Below are positions 36,961 to 50,571 of a stretch of 64,000 nucleotides of DNA, piece by piece. The translations under genes were made by a program, and so were the position numbers. The stretch is from Melastoma dodecandrum (Eukaryota; Streptophyta; Magnoliopsida; Myrtales; Melastomataceae). The notes beneath the pieces were generated by a model, which was given only the letters and a program-made list of their open reading frames with translations, was not told where the DNA came from and ran no database searches. The stretch covers positions 496,001-560,000 of the forward strand of contig JARUPY010000465.1 of NCBI GenBank assembly GCA_029817715.1, in the 5' to 3' direction. Numbering within the stretch: the first letter of the stretch is position 1; every line of letters begins with the position of its first letter.

Positions 36961-37914
36961 CATTTAACAAACACTGTCGTGGCCCGGAGGAAGCAGATTA
37001 TCGACATTGCTACCCTATCTGAGGATAATTGTGGATCAGTATGATTGTTGGTTCGGTCCATTGCTGCAAAACCATGGGCCGCGTTATATGCAGATATTAC
37101 ATAGATACACTTACATTGAAGTTGAAAGTAGCCAGGAGTGGGATGTGCGTATCAAAGAAACCGGTTTCTGGTGGAACTATGGATGCTTTGCTGTCTGTAG
37201 TTATTCGCCGAAAACAGTTTTTCATCTACATGTCAATGCAAATGCCGATCCAACTTGCTTGGGGATAATTTCAGAGCCTCCTTCCTTTGGTTGGCTCGAT
37301 TTCTCTAATAATAATAATGTTTTCTCAACAAAAGAAAGTAAGACTGCATCATTGCAAAAAGATAGCAGAAGGCATAGAAGTGTTATTTTGAGATATGCAG
37401 ATCTTAACGATGGCCAGTCTGTGCACATTCCCAAATGCATCATTGAAGCAGAGAGATTCCTCCTCTTGGTTATAAAATCAAAACTCACATGGCTTGCTTG
37501 AGCCAGCGGGATCGGGGATTAGTACCAAGAAAAACCGACAAGGTAGTTAAGTGAATCAAAACCATAATGTGCATATCAGAGACTTCACCACTCGGCCAGT
37601 AATGCACATTTAGGCAACTCAATGACCACTCTGCTCTTACAATGCCAAACAAGGCCTAGATCATCCTATTCTGAAACAATAGGATCTTAGGGAAACCACA
37701 AGGGATAGAAGTCAACTCCGGGATTTCCTGCCGAGTTTACCACCTCGGGTATATCAGTGGCTGGTCGACCATGACTACCAGGTGCTCGTAGCAAATCTAC
37801 TTTTGGTCAATAAGGACATAATGGAGGGACAGAGGACAGCTAATGAATCATCGTTTGCTCGCATTATCTAGCGGGTGGGGTGGGAGTGAACCGGCATGGC
37901 ACTGAGTAAATCTG

Positions 37915-39785
37915 TCATATGTGCAATGGTCCAGTCATGTTGTCTGGCCCAGAACTGGGCTCCTTGGGCTTCAAAGAAAGATTTCCAAATTGTGTGTCAA
38001 GATCTCTGCTTGAAGCACGTCGATGACCTGAAGATGGCTGCTTTTGCTGCGGCTGCGGAGGAGTAGGGTTCTGCTGTTGCTGATAAAGTGCTCTTAGCCT
38101 TCCCAGTTCCCGCTCAAGGACCTCATGCTCCACTGCACAACGGGCAAATGCGTCACAGTAACATTAATAAAAGAACAGGCATTGAAATTAGCTGGACCTC
38201 CTACAACTTAGAGTGTAATTCCGAGTTAATCATCAAAATCTCAATTATCTGTTCTGTCTAAGCAAGGAAATCATATTAGCTAGTGTTTTGAATATCCAAA
38301 TTTCTTCCCATTCTAAGAATTTCAGTGACAGAAGTAAAAGACCTGCAAAAGTGAGATTCTGGTCTTCTATCACACTAGATTCAGCAATCCACTCATTCAG
38401 AAACATTAAACTATATAAAAAAGGGTAAGACGAGTAATTGAAGAAATAGTAAATCCCGACGCTGCGATCATAATTCTTTTGCTTCAGCAGATATTCCCAT
38501 GATTTGCTAAACTAAACAACAATTAAAGAGAAACTCGTGAAAAGGTTACAACAAACACCAAGACTTACAGTATTTTATCATTTGCTCCTGGGCTAAGCTT
38601 TCCAATCGTTGAGTCAACGCTTTGTTCTCCATGCTCATGATAAGGTTTTGTTGGTTAAGAAATTCAAGCTCGGCTGACACTTCAGACCCTTCTGCCTGAA
38701 AGTTAGGCATTACTTTTAGACGCTGATTAATTAGAAATCAACTCCATCAGTGATGTTGATCCTTACCTGCAAAGTTTGTACATTCTTTTCCAGTTCAGCT
38801 ATGTACTGCAGCTTCCTGACTCGCGACCGCTGCGCGAATTGCCTGGACAGAAAAAATTACCCAGCTGGTCATAATCCATCCTTATCCAAATGAAAGCATA
38901 GGCCTAACAAGTGGCCTCATAAATGCTCTCGAGTTAATGCACTATGCAGTCTAGATTTCTATCAGAGAATATAGGGAACATAGATTTTCAATGATTAAAA
39001 TGCTCGTTATAACAGTCCATCTGGCAACACAAGTAAGCACCTAGTAAGAAAGAGAAGGGCATCAAATGAGGTACTCCATGACAAGCCACGTACTGTTTTG
39101 CTCTTTTCGTATCTGTCTCAGATGGTTGTTTGGCAGGAGAAATCTCTCTTCTATCAGAAGAAAGCTTCACATCATTTTGTGAAGATTCCACCTGGTAATG
39201 CTTCTCACTATGAACAGCAGCTAACCTATCCGTCCCTCGAGCGATGCCTGGTGGCCCGGAACTTTGGATGGCAAAGTGATTGTCCTTAGATTGGGTGATC
39301 TTGCTCAAAGGTGTTTCCCACGCCCTATTCTTTAGATTGTAAGTGTTGACTTCAGGAAGCAGAGAACCTTGCCATCCATCCAGGTACTTATTAAAGTCTT
39401 GAGCTCCCCAGGCAGATAGGGGCACCGGACTTTTCTTCACAAACTCGTCCTGGATGGTGTACAAACTAGCTGTATCACCATACGCAAATGAATCGCTAGA
39501 TGACCGCCTATGACCTGCTTTGTGAACTGGTGTGTCCGGTTCATTGAGCAGGTCATCTAGCCAAGAGGGCTGTTCCTCGATAACTAGGCTCTCGGAGGAA
39601 GTCCTCTGGTGGTGTGTGAAATTCTCTCTGGGCTTCCGCACAATTCTGGATCCAATCACTGACCCCGGAATGTAGTCGACATAAGCTGAAGAAACGCTAG
39701 GGAATGGAATCTTGGGAGGAAGAGAGGCGTGCTTTCCAGCATGGATAGCACTCCTGATGCTTGCTGACCCCCTGGAATCTGCCAT
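37915..39785 (-). CDS. bZIP protein of the At1g58110 / At4g06598 group
   Basis: Four coding exons: 39094-39785, 38767-38842, 38569-38695, 37915-38132; 370 residues. A 5'-UTR intron spans 39,806-40,489. The N-terminal half is long and Ser-rich with group-specific motifs ([43 protein letters not shown]). The short bZIP basic region, split over exons 1 and 2, reads [22 protein letters not shown], followed by a leucine zipper ([31 protein letters not shown]). The asparagine that normally contacts DNA is replaced: the expected NxxSAQRSR core is QQFAQRSR, as I recall for this subgroup. It may therefore bind DNA weakly or act through dimerisation with normal bZIPs. The C-terminus is Gln/Pro-rich. 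Nuclear location is inferred. Confidence 0.88.
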
Positions 39786-40489
39786 ATTCAAACTGCAGCT
39801 ATATCCTGCCAACAATAATAGGAAAGAAACAGACCGTCAATCAGATCCCATTGGAAGAAACAACACAAACAGCTGCAAAGAGCCCAAATCACCATAATTA
39901 TAATTTTTCCAGCAACTAAGCCCTGGGAAATGCCTTGATCTATAGCAAAACAACAAAAAGATGTCCCGGGAAAAAGCACTAACATTACTGCGATGTTAGA
40001 ACAAAACTAAACATACTACAGGCAGCAAACCCAAATCAACGGGGGCGAGATCCAGCCGCGAAAGCACAACTAACCAACCGTGGGACAAACTCCAGTATAA
40101 CCACTCCAGACGCCCCAACACGCAAAGCAATCACGGATCAATAGCCCAGAAAAAACAACCCATAAAAAAGATTGTCACAATGAAATCAAACTAACTCCCC
40201 ACCACCTTCATCAAAATCACCCCCGGATCAACAAATCGCAGAAAAATCAAACCCACAAGAAACGCAATCCCGTACAACCCTCAAACAATGCCACAGCCGC
40301 AAAAAAAAGGGGGATAGACTGAGCGAATTCCCTTCAAACAAGAGATCGGCATCAGAGTTCACAATGAACAAAAAATACACATCAAACCCAACAAACGGAA
40401 GAATGGGCGGATTACTGCTTGCACGACACAAAACAAACAGAAACAGGGGTGATCCGGGGGGGGTGGTCAAATCTGTGCAGTATTATTAC

Positions 40490-40670
40490 CTCGAGGGGAA
40501 AAAAAGGATGGAATTTTGAGGGGATCCCAGCTGAGTAATGAGATCTCTCGCAACGCCCCCACCCAAAAGAACTCTTCTTTCTTCTCCTGTTGATTATTCT
40601 GAAGAATTTTGCTTCTGAGCTGTGTTGTTGTGTATCCTTCCTTCTCTCTCTCTCTCTCTCTCTCTAAAAC
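40490..40670 (-). promoter_or_regulatory. bZIP leader exon with GA microsatellite
   Basis: The non-coding first exon ends at a good donor (GAG|GTAATAATAC, 40,489). Just upstream, 40,644-40,665 is an uninterrupted CT run (GA on the transcribed strand). GA-rich leaders recruit GAGA-binding BPC proteins in plants; that role here is inferred. The transcription start is not visible. Confidence 0.5.
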
Positions 40671-42210
40671 TTGCGTTGTGAGGATTTTTTTAAAAGTCTT
40701 ATTTAAAAAGAAAACAAATTTCGGGATTTTTTTAGGACAACCTTTTTCGTTATGAACCAAGTGTTTGTCTTTATTTCTTTTTGGGTTATTTTTTAGAATT
40801 TCAGCTGGGAATTGATTTTTCACATGGGAAAATGAATCATCTTAATGTTATATTATTCCCTTCAAAGGTTATTTTCTCACATTCTAAAAACCGACATGCT
40901 TTTTACTAACAAATTATTTTATCTTCGCCCTTCCGAAATTAATGTGTCCTTTTGACTTGACCATGTAAACAAATAAGAGGGATAGACAGGATATTTACTA
41001 TGTCATCATCACCAACCTCTTCTTCATCCATGAGCTGTAACTCAACACTGTATTGGTCGGTATATCAAATCCTCGTAATTCCCACCATTAAACATTTCTT
41101 GGCTCTTACTCTGCCACCACCAAAAGCCAAACCCACAAAAGGAAATGAATGAATGAATGAATGACGAACACGCACGCACACACCCACTGTCATCCAAGAC
41201 AGCAAAGAAGAGAAGAACATAGGAACCTCTCGGGCTCCCCCCCCCCCCCTGCAGTCAGTGCTCATGAGCTGTGAATTGTTAAGCGCACATACACAAAGGC
41301 TATTACTCTCTTTTGAGGAAGAAAGAAAAAGGGTCTCTGTCTCTTGCCAGAGATCCGATAAAAACGGAACACTTCCAAGACAACTCATATAACTCACACC
41401 TCAGAATGGCAGCCAAAGGTAATTTACTACAACTTTTCTCTCCGGGTGAGAGTGTGGCAAAAGTTCGATCAAATGGACCAATACCAAACCACCTCAACTC
41501 AACATGACAACCACATAGATACCTGCCCACCACCAAGGATGTGTCCCCCACTTCCTCCCAATGAGACTCACAACAAATTCTACTCACACCCTCCTTGGGA
41601 CCTACCTGTCCTAAAAATGGCCTGTCTCTGTCTGCATATCATCAACTTACACACTCCAAGAGAGAAAAAAGAAAATTGGAAGAAAGTCACTCATAATGGC
41701 AACTACAAATAGTTGCGCTAAATCCCCTCCACAGAGACTTTACCAGCTTAGCAGGCACTAACCATCCTTGCAGGAGGTTGGCTACTGCACAAATTTAATA
41801 GTTCAACCTCATCAATTGGCCAGAAGAAGTTCAGGACCAACCAGAGAAACATGACAATGAACATATGATGAAATGGCGAAAAGGGGACCCTATGCCACCT
41901 GTCCGACCCATCATCAATAAGTCTATGCAAGTGTGAACGAAATGCCTACACAATTACAGAGGAGACAGAAACCTGCATCCCATTACAGGGAGGCCACTTT
42001 CAAACTGACGAGTCTTTTACAAGGTGTATTTAATGCGTAATGTTTATCCTACATGCTTTGATGAGTTTTCAGAATGCATGCACGGAAAAGAAGTACAGAA
42101 AGAGATGGGCCGAAACCCGGTGCCAATCCCAAAGATCAGTGAATCGAGCCATTGTTCCGGTTACGTTCCTCGCCAGATCCGTGAAAAGAGAAAGCAGCCC
42201 TGCAATATCC
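40671..42210. other. Spacer between bZIP promoter and MRS2 3' end
   Basis: AT-rich bZIP upstream region to about 41,100, a C run near 41,240-41,249, and then the probable MRS2 3' UTR (to about 41,950). No coding sequence supported. Confidence 0.45.
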
Positions 42211-44524
42211 TCAAGAGCCGAGCAGCTTTTTCCATCTCGCGTAACCCAGGAGCAGAAAAAATACTATAAAGCAGGCTGCTGTAGTGCCGCCCACAAAGTA
42301 GTTGAATATCCCTTTCATATTGTATAGCGGGAAAGGGATGTTCATCCCAAATATGCCAGCTATCAGGGTGTCCAAAGCAATTGCAAAGGATGCAATTGTC
42401 AATGTCAACTGGAGCTGAATGAGCTCATTTCTCTGGTTGTCCAACTGAATGTTCACATAATCCTCAGTATCATCAATGTACTCCCTCACCTGCGAAACAC
42501 AAGTTGTAATATGCTTTATTTAATGCAATCTAATTGAATGGAGGTATTGAACAATAATGAGTGACCTAGACATGTCAGCATCTGGCATTATATTGAAATC
42601 AAGTCCAAACGTTTCTGAAAACATTGAATCGTGAACCGAAAAGAAAGGGCCAGGACTCCCAACTCATGATCTCACGTAATAGAAATTCCACTGTAGATCT
42701 CAGAAACTGCGATACCAATGGCTAGCCAAATGCAACAAATTTTCCCAGGAAAAATCGTTTCATGCTAAAAGAGAGACATTACATGCATGGGGACAAACAG
42801 AAGGAAGTACCTACACAGCAGACCAAAAATAAACTAGAAGACAAAAGACTTACTGATAATATCTTATTGCGTGTTCCATCCAGCTGCATGAAATAAGCCT
42901 CAAGTAACATCTCTAGATCCTCCACATCATTATCATCCATGAAAGTGCTGCTCACCAAACTACCACTCCTGTTAGAGCTCATTCGACGGAAGGGAGGTAT
43001 AGCAGGAACAATACTGTTTGAACCTCCACCGAATAGAGACTCTGGTTGTTGAGTAAGCATCCACTTTCTTGTGAGATAAAGATGTGCCATGTCTTCATCG
43101 TCATCGAGTAAATGTTCAATTTCATCACGCACCTGAAAAAGTAGTAAAAATACCCTTTATGCCCTCATAGAAGGAGAAGGGGGGGGACATGTATTCGAAA
43201 ATGATCCCATAAAATATAGTGTGTTCCCCAGAAAATGTAAAAAGAATCCAGCTAAATTGATCAGGCACACAAGAATTCTCAGATTGCTCATGCCAGCCTA
43301 AAGGAAGGAACAAATATACACTGCAGTTTTGAATGCATTTATGGAGTGAGAATCAAAAAACAGGATGATAAAGAGTACGCCATAATGTCGATACCTTCTG
43401 AACCCGTGCAAGCAGGCGGGTAAGATGGCTTTTCAAGCTCCTAACGTGTTCCAGATTTTTGGTGCTCACATTTTGGGCCAACGCATCCAAGACAGGGTAA
43501 GCATCCCTCTCAAGGTCGGCCACACTGGAATCCAAGTATGTGCAAACTACCTCCAAAGCTATCTCAAGTATCTGAAACTCAAATGGGAGTTCGCACTGCA
43601 GCCCCTCAGCAGCCTCGGGGATAGGTAACCAATGTCCACCACAGGAAACGTGCATGTCGTTGTCTCCTCCAGAACCTCCTTCGTGACCCTTGATAGCACT
43701 TTTAAGAGGGAGCTGGTGCCTCAGCTGATCCACGAAAGGAAGGACTTCCTGACGGAGGGGATCGAGGATGAGAACCTCTTCAGTCGTTACTATGGCTTTT
43801 ATGTATTCCAGGTTCACCACCATGGCTTTTTCTCTGGCTACAGAAGCCAAAAAAAGGAAGCCACGATTATTTATTTCGTCATGGCAATGGTCGAGAGCAT
43901 CTGGGATGCATAAGGCTCGTTTAAATCACATTAGAGGTAATCATACCCGATAAAAAAAAAAACTCACAATTCAGGCAAACTGACAGTACTCATGGAAATA
44001 AATAACTCGACTGTGTGCAAGTGTGGTGATCATCCTACGGCAGAGCAGTAATTATAAATCCAATTTCCTGAAAAAACTTCTCCATTCGCCCAGACAAACA
44101 AATCACAGCACAACAAAACTAGACGAAGAAATCCCAGATAAAAGAACGAACCCAAGATATTGGAGGATTGGGAGAAGATGGGGCCAAGGATGCGAAGGTC
44201 CCTGGCAGGGAGAGAGACGCGGCGCAAGATCTCGCTCTTCTCGCACTCTATGAGCTCCGATTGCCCATTCCTATCGAACCTCATCCAGAGCCACATCCTC
44301 CCTCCTACTCCCTTCTTCTTCCCTCCCTTCCCTCCACCGCCAACGACCGCACTATTCCCCTCGGTATTCATCACCACAATATCCTTATCGTCGATGTTGT
44401 TATCGCTGCAGTCTCGAGGAGGAGGAGGCGAGGGGTTCGGATTCGGATGGGACGGGGACTTCTTCCGGCGGTGGTTGTTGACGGGGACTGAGCGTCGACT
44501 CCTGGAACGTCGAAAACAGCCCAT
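42211..44524 (-). CDS. MRS2/CorA-type magnesium transporter
   Basis: Four exons: 44152-44524, 43395-43837, 42854-43132, 42211-42489; 457 residues. Coiled-coil cytosolic/matrix domain in exons 1-3 ([69 protein letters not shown]). Exon 4 has the first membrane helix ending in the invariant GMN selectivity motif ([12 protein letters not shown]) and the second helix ([16 protein letters not shown]). The family forms pentameric Mg2+ channels in plasma membrane, plastid, vacuole or mitochondria; no clear organelle transit is visible, as the N-terminus is [12 protein letters not shown] with a basic, Pro-rich stretch. Arabidopsis MRS2 paralogue cannot be fixed. The ATG at 44,524 was preferred over the upstream in-frame non-ATG codons in the poly-G stretch. 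A CTC triplet run at 44,644-44,669 lies in the leader. Confidence 0.93.
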
Positions 44525-44643
44525 AACTCCCCCCTCCCCCCCCCCCCCAACTCCACCCACCCCGGGATCACGACAAAAACCGGATCAAAGAAGCTACCGC
44601 AACATAATAAGGAATTCCTGAAGGGATTTGGGTTCGAGGCGGA

Positions 44644-44669
44644 CCTCCTCCTCCTCCTCCTCCTCCTCC
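44644..44669. repeat. (CTC)n trinucleotide repeat in MRS2 leader
   Basis: About eight CTC (GAG on the transcribed strand) triplets upstream of the MRS2 start. Likely length-variable; may affect the leader. Confidence 0.8.
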
Positions 44670-44859
44670 AAAGTCGTCTCCTTGTTGGGATTCAGGATCT
44701 TCTTCGGCCATAAACGAGGAGGAGGTGGAGAGGCTGAATTGTGAATTAAAAAAAAATTAGGGCTTCTTTTTGGGGGAGGTGGAGGATTGAATTTGGGGGG
44801 AGACCGCGGGAGGTGCCCCGCCAGCAAGGAAAGTAAAATGATGGAAAACCCAGTCACTG

Positions 44860-45939
44860 TTAGTTTTTTATTTTGACGAAAAACGAAAAAGCTGATTATT
44901 ATTTAATGAAAAAGATAAAAAATTAAAATCAAAAAGATAAAAAAGAGATTTTAATTTTCATACTTTTATTCTTAAAAAGTAAAAACGGGTAATAACAACA
45001 CAGTAATAAAAAAAAAAAACTTCATTTTTACAGGATTTTACTTTTTAATTTTACTTTATCAAACAAGCTTTTTATTTTTTAAAAGATAAAAATAAAAATT
45101 TTAAAAAATTTTTTATTTCATAAAAATGAGATGAGATGAAAATTTTGTTAAATCAAACACTCCTTACAGTCACGATAATTAACGTTTAAAATTTTCTCTT
45201 CTTTCCTCTCCTTTTTCCCGTCGTTTCCAAACATTAGTCTCTCGACGACAGCGTCCCAAGTCCGTCCGTCTTGCTCCAATGTCTTCTTCACCCACAGCTT
45301 GTCTGAAGTCAGGATTTATTGGTCGGCAGTCCTCGGAGATGCTGCTTTCAGCGTCTCACAGTACTCTGGAACCTGAGGATCCATCGCCCCCAACGAATAG
45401 CGTGCTTATGGCCTCTGGAACCTGAGGATCCATTGCTACTTAAAATCGCGATCTAGGCGATGTATCTCTACTAACCAAACTTACAAACCTCGTCAAAAGT
45501 GAGGGGCATTTGGTGAAACGTCACGAACGGCATGTGGCCTTGTCGTTTGCTGGGGGTTGAGCATCTCACGCTTTGATTCATTGAACTTCTGGCTCAAAGA
45601 TTCTAAGTATCAGTAGTCTCTCCATCACTGTCTCCCTATATATATATATAAAGAATGAGAAACAATATTTTGCGAATCACATCGCCAGCACGTGCAATGC
45701 TTTTTGGACACGGAGCTGCATGGACAACATTTAAAACCCACGCCACCTAACGAGGAGGTACTACAGTTGTTTTCTTTTGGACATCTATTTAAGACTTCCA
45801 TGTCTTTTGGATCTACCCTTCTGGTCACTCTCAGTCAAAAAAGCCTCCTTTTTGACTCCAGCCCTGGTCACAATCTCCCCTGGGTCGAAGAGTGTTTCAG
45901 TGGAGAGAGGGAGAGAACTGGTGGTGAGGTTGGAAGAAG
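44860..45939. other. AT-rich spacer between MRS2 and MLO promoters (divergent)
   Basis: 44,880-45,170 is extremely AT-rich with long A and T runs in inverse arrangement (AAAAAGATAAAAA versus TTTTTATCTTTT-like text) and the string GAGATGAGATGAAAATTTTG, reminiscent of AT-rich MITE remnants. At 45,364-45,433 a 21-bp sequence is directly duplicated. The MLO leader should start near 45,850. No gene supported. Confidence 0.4.
45364..45433. repeat. Direct repeat of 21 bp
   Basis: CTCTGGAACCTGAGGATCC, extended by AT, occurs at 45,364-45,384 and 45,413-45,433, offset 49 bp. Both copies are identical, so the duplication is probably recent. Confidence 0.8.
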
Positions 45940-48900
45940 ATGGAGGGACTGAGGCAGCAGGGGAAGTCACTTGCGGAGACTCCCAGTTACCTCGTTGCAT
46001 CTGTGGTTACTGTCCTGGTCTTTGTCTGCCTCTTCGTGGAAAGAGCCATCTACAGATTCGGCAGGGTGATCTCCCATCCCCTCCCTCCCCCCCCCCCCCC
46101 CAAAGAAGTGTTATTGTTGGACTAGTTCTTGTGCTTGCTTTGGTGGATGACCCAGTTGTTGATTGATGTTATATGTGTGTGTTGTTGTTGTTGCTTCAGT
46201 GGCTGAAGGAAACTAAGAGGAAAGCCCTCTTTGCTTCACTCCAGAAGATCAAAGAAGGTGATCTAACGAATTCACGACGTTGCGATTGCATTTCGAGGAC
46301 GAGTCACCCACTGCTGCGTACTGCTTAGTATACCAACGATGGCTGTTTTGTTTGTTTCATCGTCTTCGTAGAGCTGATGCTGCTGGGCCTCATATCTTTG
46401 ATGTTGGCGCAATGGGCGAATTGGTTCTCTCAGATCTGTGTTAGCTCTTCCCTTTTCAGCAGCAAGTTCTATCTTTGCTCCCAGGAGGACTTCGACAGCA
46501 ACAAGGATATCATCCCAATTATTTACTTATCTTCTTCGAACACGACTGTTGTTCCGCCGAAAGGACTCAACTCTGTGGCATCCAACCAATGCGGAGAGGT
46601 GATGAAGTCCCACTAAATAATGTCAGGACAGAAGCAGCTGTGATAAATGTGATTAGCCATTAAAAGCTTCGTTTGTATCTCGATGCAGGGTCGAGAACCT
46701 TTTGTTTCCTATGAAGGGCTCGAGCAGCTTCACCGCTTTTTGTTCATCCTTGGAATCACTCACGTTTTCTATAGCTTTGTCGCGGTCGGTCTAGCTATGA
46801 GCAAGGTCCAGTCTCCCCATCGTTGAACTCGTGTCAATTCGGCCGCACACTTTCTCGCAGGTATCTTACATGTCCGTCTAATGGCATGCTTCTGTAGATT
46901 TACAGTTGGAAGAAATGGGAAAATCTTCCCGTATTGAGCTTAGCTTCTGATGGGGATGCGAAAGGTGTGTTTTTGTGGTCTTTATCTATCGGTTTCTTAG
47001 GGACTAGGAGTTTAACATGTTTCCGGTACATCAGTAAAGAAAACCAAGGCGATGACGCGACAGTCCACCTTCGTGTTTCACCACACATCTCATCCATGGA
47101 GTAGGAACCGCATTCTCATCTGGATCGTAAGTTTCTTTACACCCGCTGTAACCCCATGTCACATACTCGGCGCTGCCCTTACTGGATTACTTCGACGTGC
47201 AGTTATGCTTTCTCCGACAGTTTAGGACCTCCATTCAGAAATCGGACTACTTGGCTCTACGTCAGGGTTTTATCATCGTAAGTGCCTGCGAGTCATAAAT
47301 GTCCTTTTCAAGGGTCTTCTTGCTGTACTCAGTAGTTCGGTTCTACAGGGGAGGTTCTTTCTCCTCCGATAACTGATACTAACAGTGACTTCCATGCTTC
47401 GTTGTCATCCAGAAACACAATCTGCCATCGTCCTATAATTTTCACAAGTACATGGTACGTAGTATGGAAGACGAGTTCCAGGGGATCTTGGGAATAAGGT
47501 GAGTGTTAAGTTACGTCACTCGGATCTATCGCATCATGTTATGTAACTATGCTTTGATTCTGCAGTTGGCCTCTTTGGGGTTATGCGATCATTTGTATCT
47601 TCGTCAATATTCACGGTACTCTTTTGATCTTCCACGCCGCCGATTGGCACGCTTAATGATTAGATACCCACTAATCGATCGACGGACTTCGGTTTTGTAG
47701 GCTCCAACATCTACTTCTGGCTCTCTTTTATCCCAGCCATCGTAAGTGTTTGCATCATTCACAGCTTTATTCAACAAACTCAGGGCATTCAGGATTATAT
47801 AATGACGTGATTCTCTCGTCAATGTGTATAGCTTGTCATGCTGGTGGGGATGAAGCTGGAGCACGTCGTCTCTTTGTTGGCCCTCGAAATCATGGAGCCG
47901 GCAGGCCCGACAGCCACAACACAAGTGAAGCCACGCGATGATTTGTTTTGGTTTAGGAAGCCTGAGATACTGGTGTATCTGATACAGTTCATCATATTTC
48001 AGGTCAGGATAGCTCTGCATTATATTCGCAACACTCCCATCATTTTGCGATCATCTCGATACTCACTGTCAAAATCCCTAATGTTTCCGTGTAGAATGCG
48101 TTCGAGATGGCGACGTTCATCTGGTCGTTGGTAAGATGTGACTTCTTCATCTTATCACATGCTTAGATTGACATGGCCGTGAACGACGTGGTGTGTCTGC
48201 TTCCTCGGTGCAGTGGGGCTTCAAGCAAAGGTCTTGCTTCATGAAGAACCACCTGCTGGTCATAATCCGTTTGGTTTCCGGGTACGATCAGCCTCGATTC
48301 CACCAAATGCTACAATTTCTCCAGTTTTGTTATTGACATCGCGTTTGGTTGGAGTCATTTCTCGGCGTTTCTTGTGACTGATCGTACCCCCTGTAACTCA
48401 TTGCAGGGTCCTTGTTCAGTTCTGGTGCAGTAATAGCACGGTCCCTCTGAATGTGATTGTCACGCAGGTTTGTCGTATGAGACTTGAGATGAAGGATGGC
48501 TGTTCCGTGATCATAGCTTTTCGTCTGATCAGAACTTGCTTCGTTATCTACATCAGATGGGATCGCGCTATAAAAAGGCATTGGTTGCAGAAAGCGTGAG
48601 GGAGTCACTCCACAGCTGGTGCAAGAGAGTGAAGGCGAGATCCAAGCGTGGCTCTCAGGGCTCGTATACGGTGAGGTCAGTCTGCTCGGTCGAGTCTACG
48701 ATCGACGCGAGGGACGAGATAACCGTCGTGTCCGGCACTCTGTCCCGATCCTCGTCTCTGGCCTCAATGAACCAAGACACTGTCACGTCCATCGAACAAC
48801 TTGAGGGCCACGTCCTCGACATAACTTCAGATGGACAAGTCAAGATCTCATCTCGCATGGAGGAGTTCTTGTCGGAATCTTTACGGTTGACCACTGTGGC

Positions 48901-48973
48901 CCCTGAAACGGACACAGAAGGCGATGCGGCGGTTGTCCGCAAGGACAATGATGATGAAGAATCTCCAGAGTAG
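45940..48973 (+). CDS. MLO-like seven-transmembrane protein
   Basis: Fifteen exons: 45940-46065, 46200-46257, 46372-46598, 46689-46805, 46898-46964, 47035-47126, 47203-47277, 47413-47498, 47566-47615, 47701-47741, 47832-48002, 48095-48130, 48214-48281, 48407-48467, 48557-48973; 563 residues. MLO landmarks are [15 protein letters not shown] (TM1), GLISLMLAQ, extracellular Cys-rich loop, [77 protein letters not shown] and [23 protein letters not shown]. The C-tail begins with the amphipathic calmodulin-binding helix ([19 protein letters not shown]). MLO proteins are plasma-membrane Ca2+-channel-like proteins; clade V members are powdery-mildew susceptibility factors, others act in pollen-tube or root signalling. 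I cannot assign a clade with certainty. A run of about 14 C lies in intron 1 near 46,087-46,101. Confidence 0.93.
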
Positions 48974-49110
48974 TCGTTCAAGATGGTATGGATTAGCTTA
49001 TGTGATGGCGGCCGAAAAGAGTACGTCGTGCTTGCACGCGACTTCGTAAAAGGCGCGGAATCGCCCCATGCAATCTCCGTACAAATGTATTTATACATAT
49101 TGTAACGTTC

Positions 49111-49116
49111 AATAAA
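49111..49116 (+). terminator. Poly(A) signal of the MLO gene
   Basis: AATAAA lies 138 bases after the MLO stop, preceded by T/A-rich TGTATTTATACATATTGTAA, an arrangement typical of a plant far/near upstream element pair. The facing ferredoxin stop lies at 49,208, so the two 3' UTRs nearly abut or overlap. Confidence 0.5.
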
Positions 49117-49207
49117 CACTCAGATTATGATAAAACATTGTCTCTTTCAAACATTTGATTCAGACAAAACTAAGAACAGATAAGAGGCCCGAAACCAAGA
49201 CCCTTCC

Positions 49208-49865
<658 letters not shown>

Positions 49866-50571
49866 AACTTAATGACGGGTTGAGGATTCAGACAGGCTGA
49901 TTGGATGCTGCTGTCGGAACTCGAGTGTCCTGTGGACGGCACATTCCTTGTTGGGTGGGGGAAGGTGGTGGTCATTCTCTTTCCTCACGTTTCTTTCCGT
50001 CTCTTTGGGACTTTTCTCTCGAATTCTGTATCAGTATTGTAACCACAAGGCTGATCAGAGGTCCGGAATAGAGTGAGAAGAGAACTACTAGTTCTGCAAA
50101 ATAATTGAAGGGAAAGGACAACTAAAAATGTATAAGCAGGTAATGAAAAGACAGACAAACTGGTGAAACCCCGTACAAGATTTCGCTCTTCAGCACCATT
50201 CCACCCAACCTTTTTCTCCCTGCTGTGAATCCATTCGTCCCCATGAAGAATGAAATGGTAATTACAAAGTTAGAAAGGATAGAAGAAAGTATATGCACCT
50301 AAGCAGTCTCTTGATGTTTTGAAAACAATACCGGGTCACTAATCTAAACGGGTAATATCAACTTACAGACGGAATTTAAAAAAGGGATGAAATAGGAGGA
50401 AAAAAGAGGCTTTGGTTGAACCTCGGGAAAGAAGTGTACGTCACCGTCCTCGAAACCTCATTGCCGCCTGCATTTCTTAGACCATCTTCTCGTGGTGCCC
50501 AATCAAGCATCATTTTCTCAGCTTTAGGAAAGCAACGGTTCCGATGCCATTATATTTCTGTAACGATGAGC
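49866..50571. other. Spacer between ferredoxin promoter and TM9 3' end
   Basis: Upstream ferredoxin sequence and the probable TM9 3' UTR (about 50,100-50,571). No coding sequence, RNA gene or repeat recognised. Confidence 0.5.

Larger units (their letters stand above)
35585..37914. other. Repeat-rich spacer
   Basis: Holds the COBRA-like 3' UTR, an 18-bp direct repeat (36,258/36,295), a dispersed repeat (36,520-36,685), a NYN-like gene fragment (36,770-36,960) and a 164-codon plus-strand ORF (37,007-37,501). I cannot link that ORF to any family; it may be chance or relic coding sequence. Confidence 0.45.

Noticed and set aside
44160..44621. 153-codon plus-strand ORF
   Set aside because: Antisense shadow of MRS2 exon 1, rich in Pro/Ser from the reverse of Gly/Glu codons.
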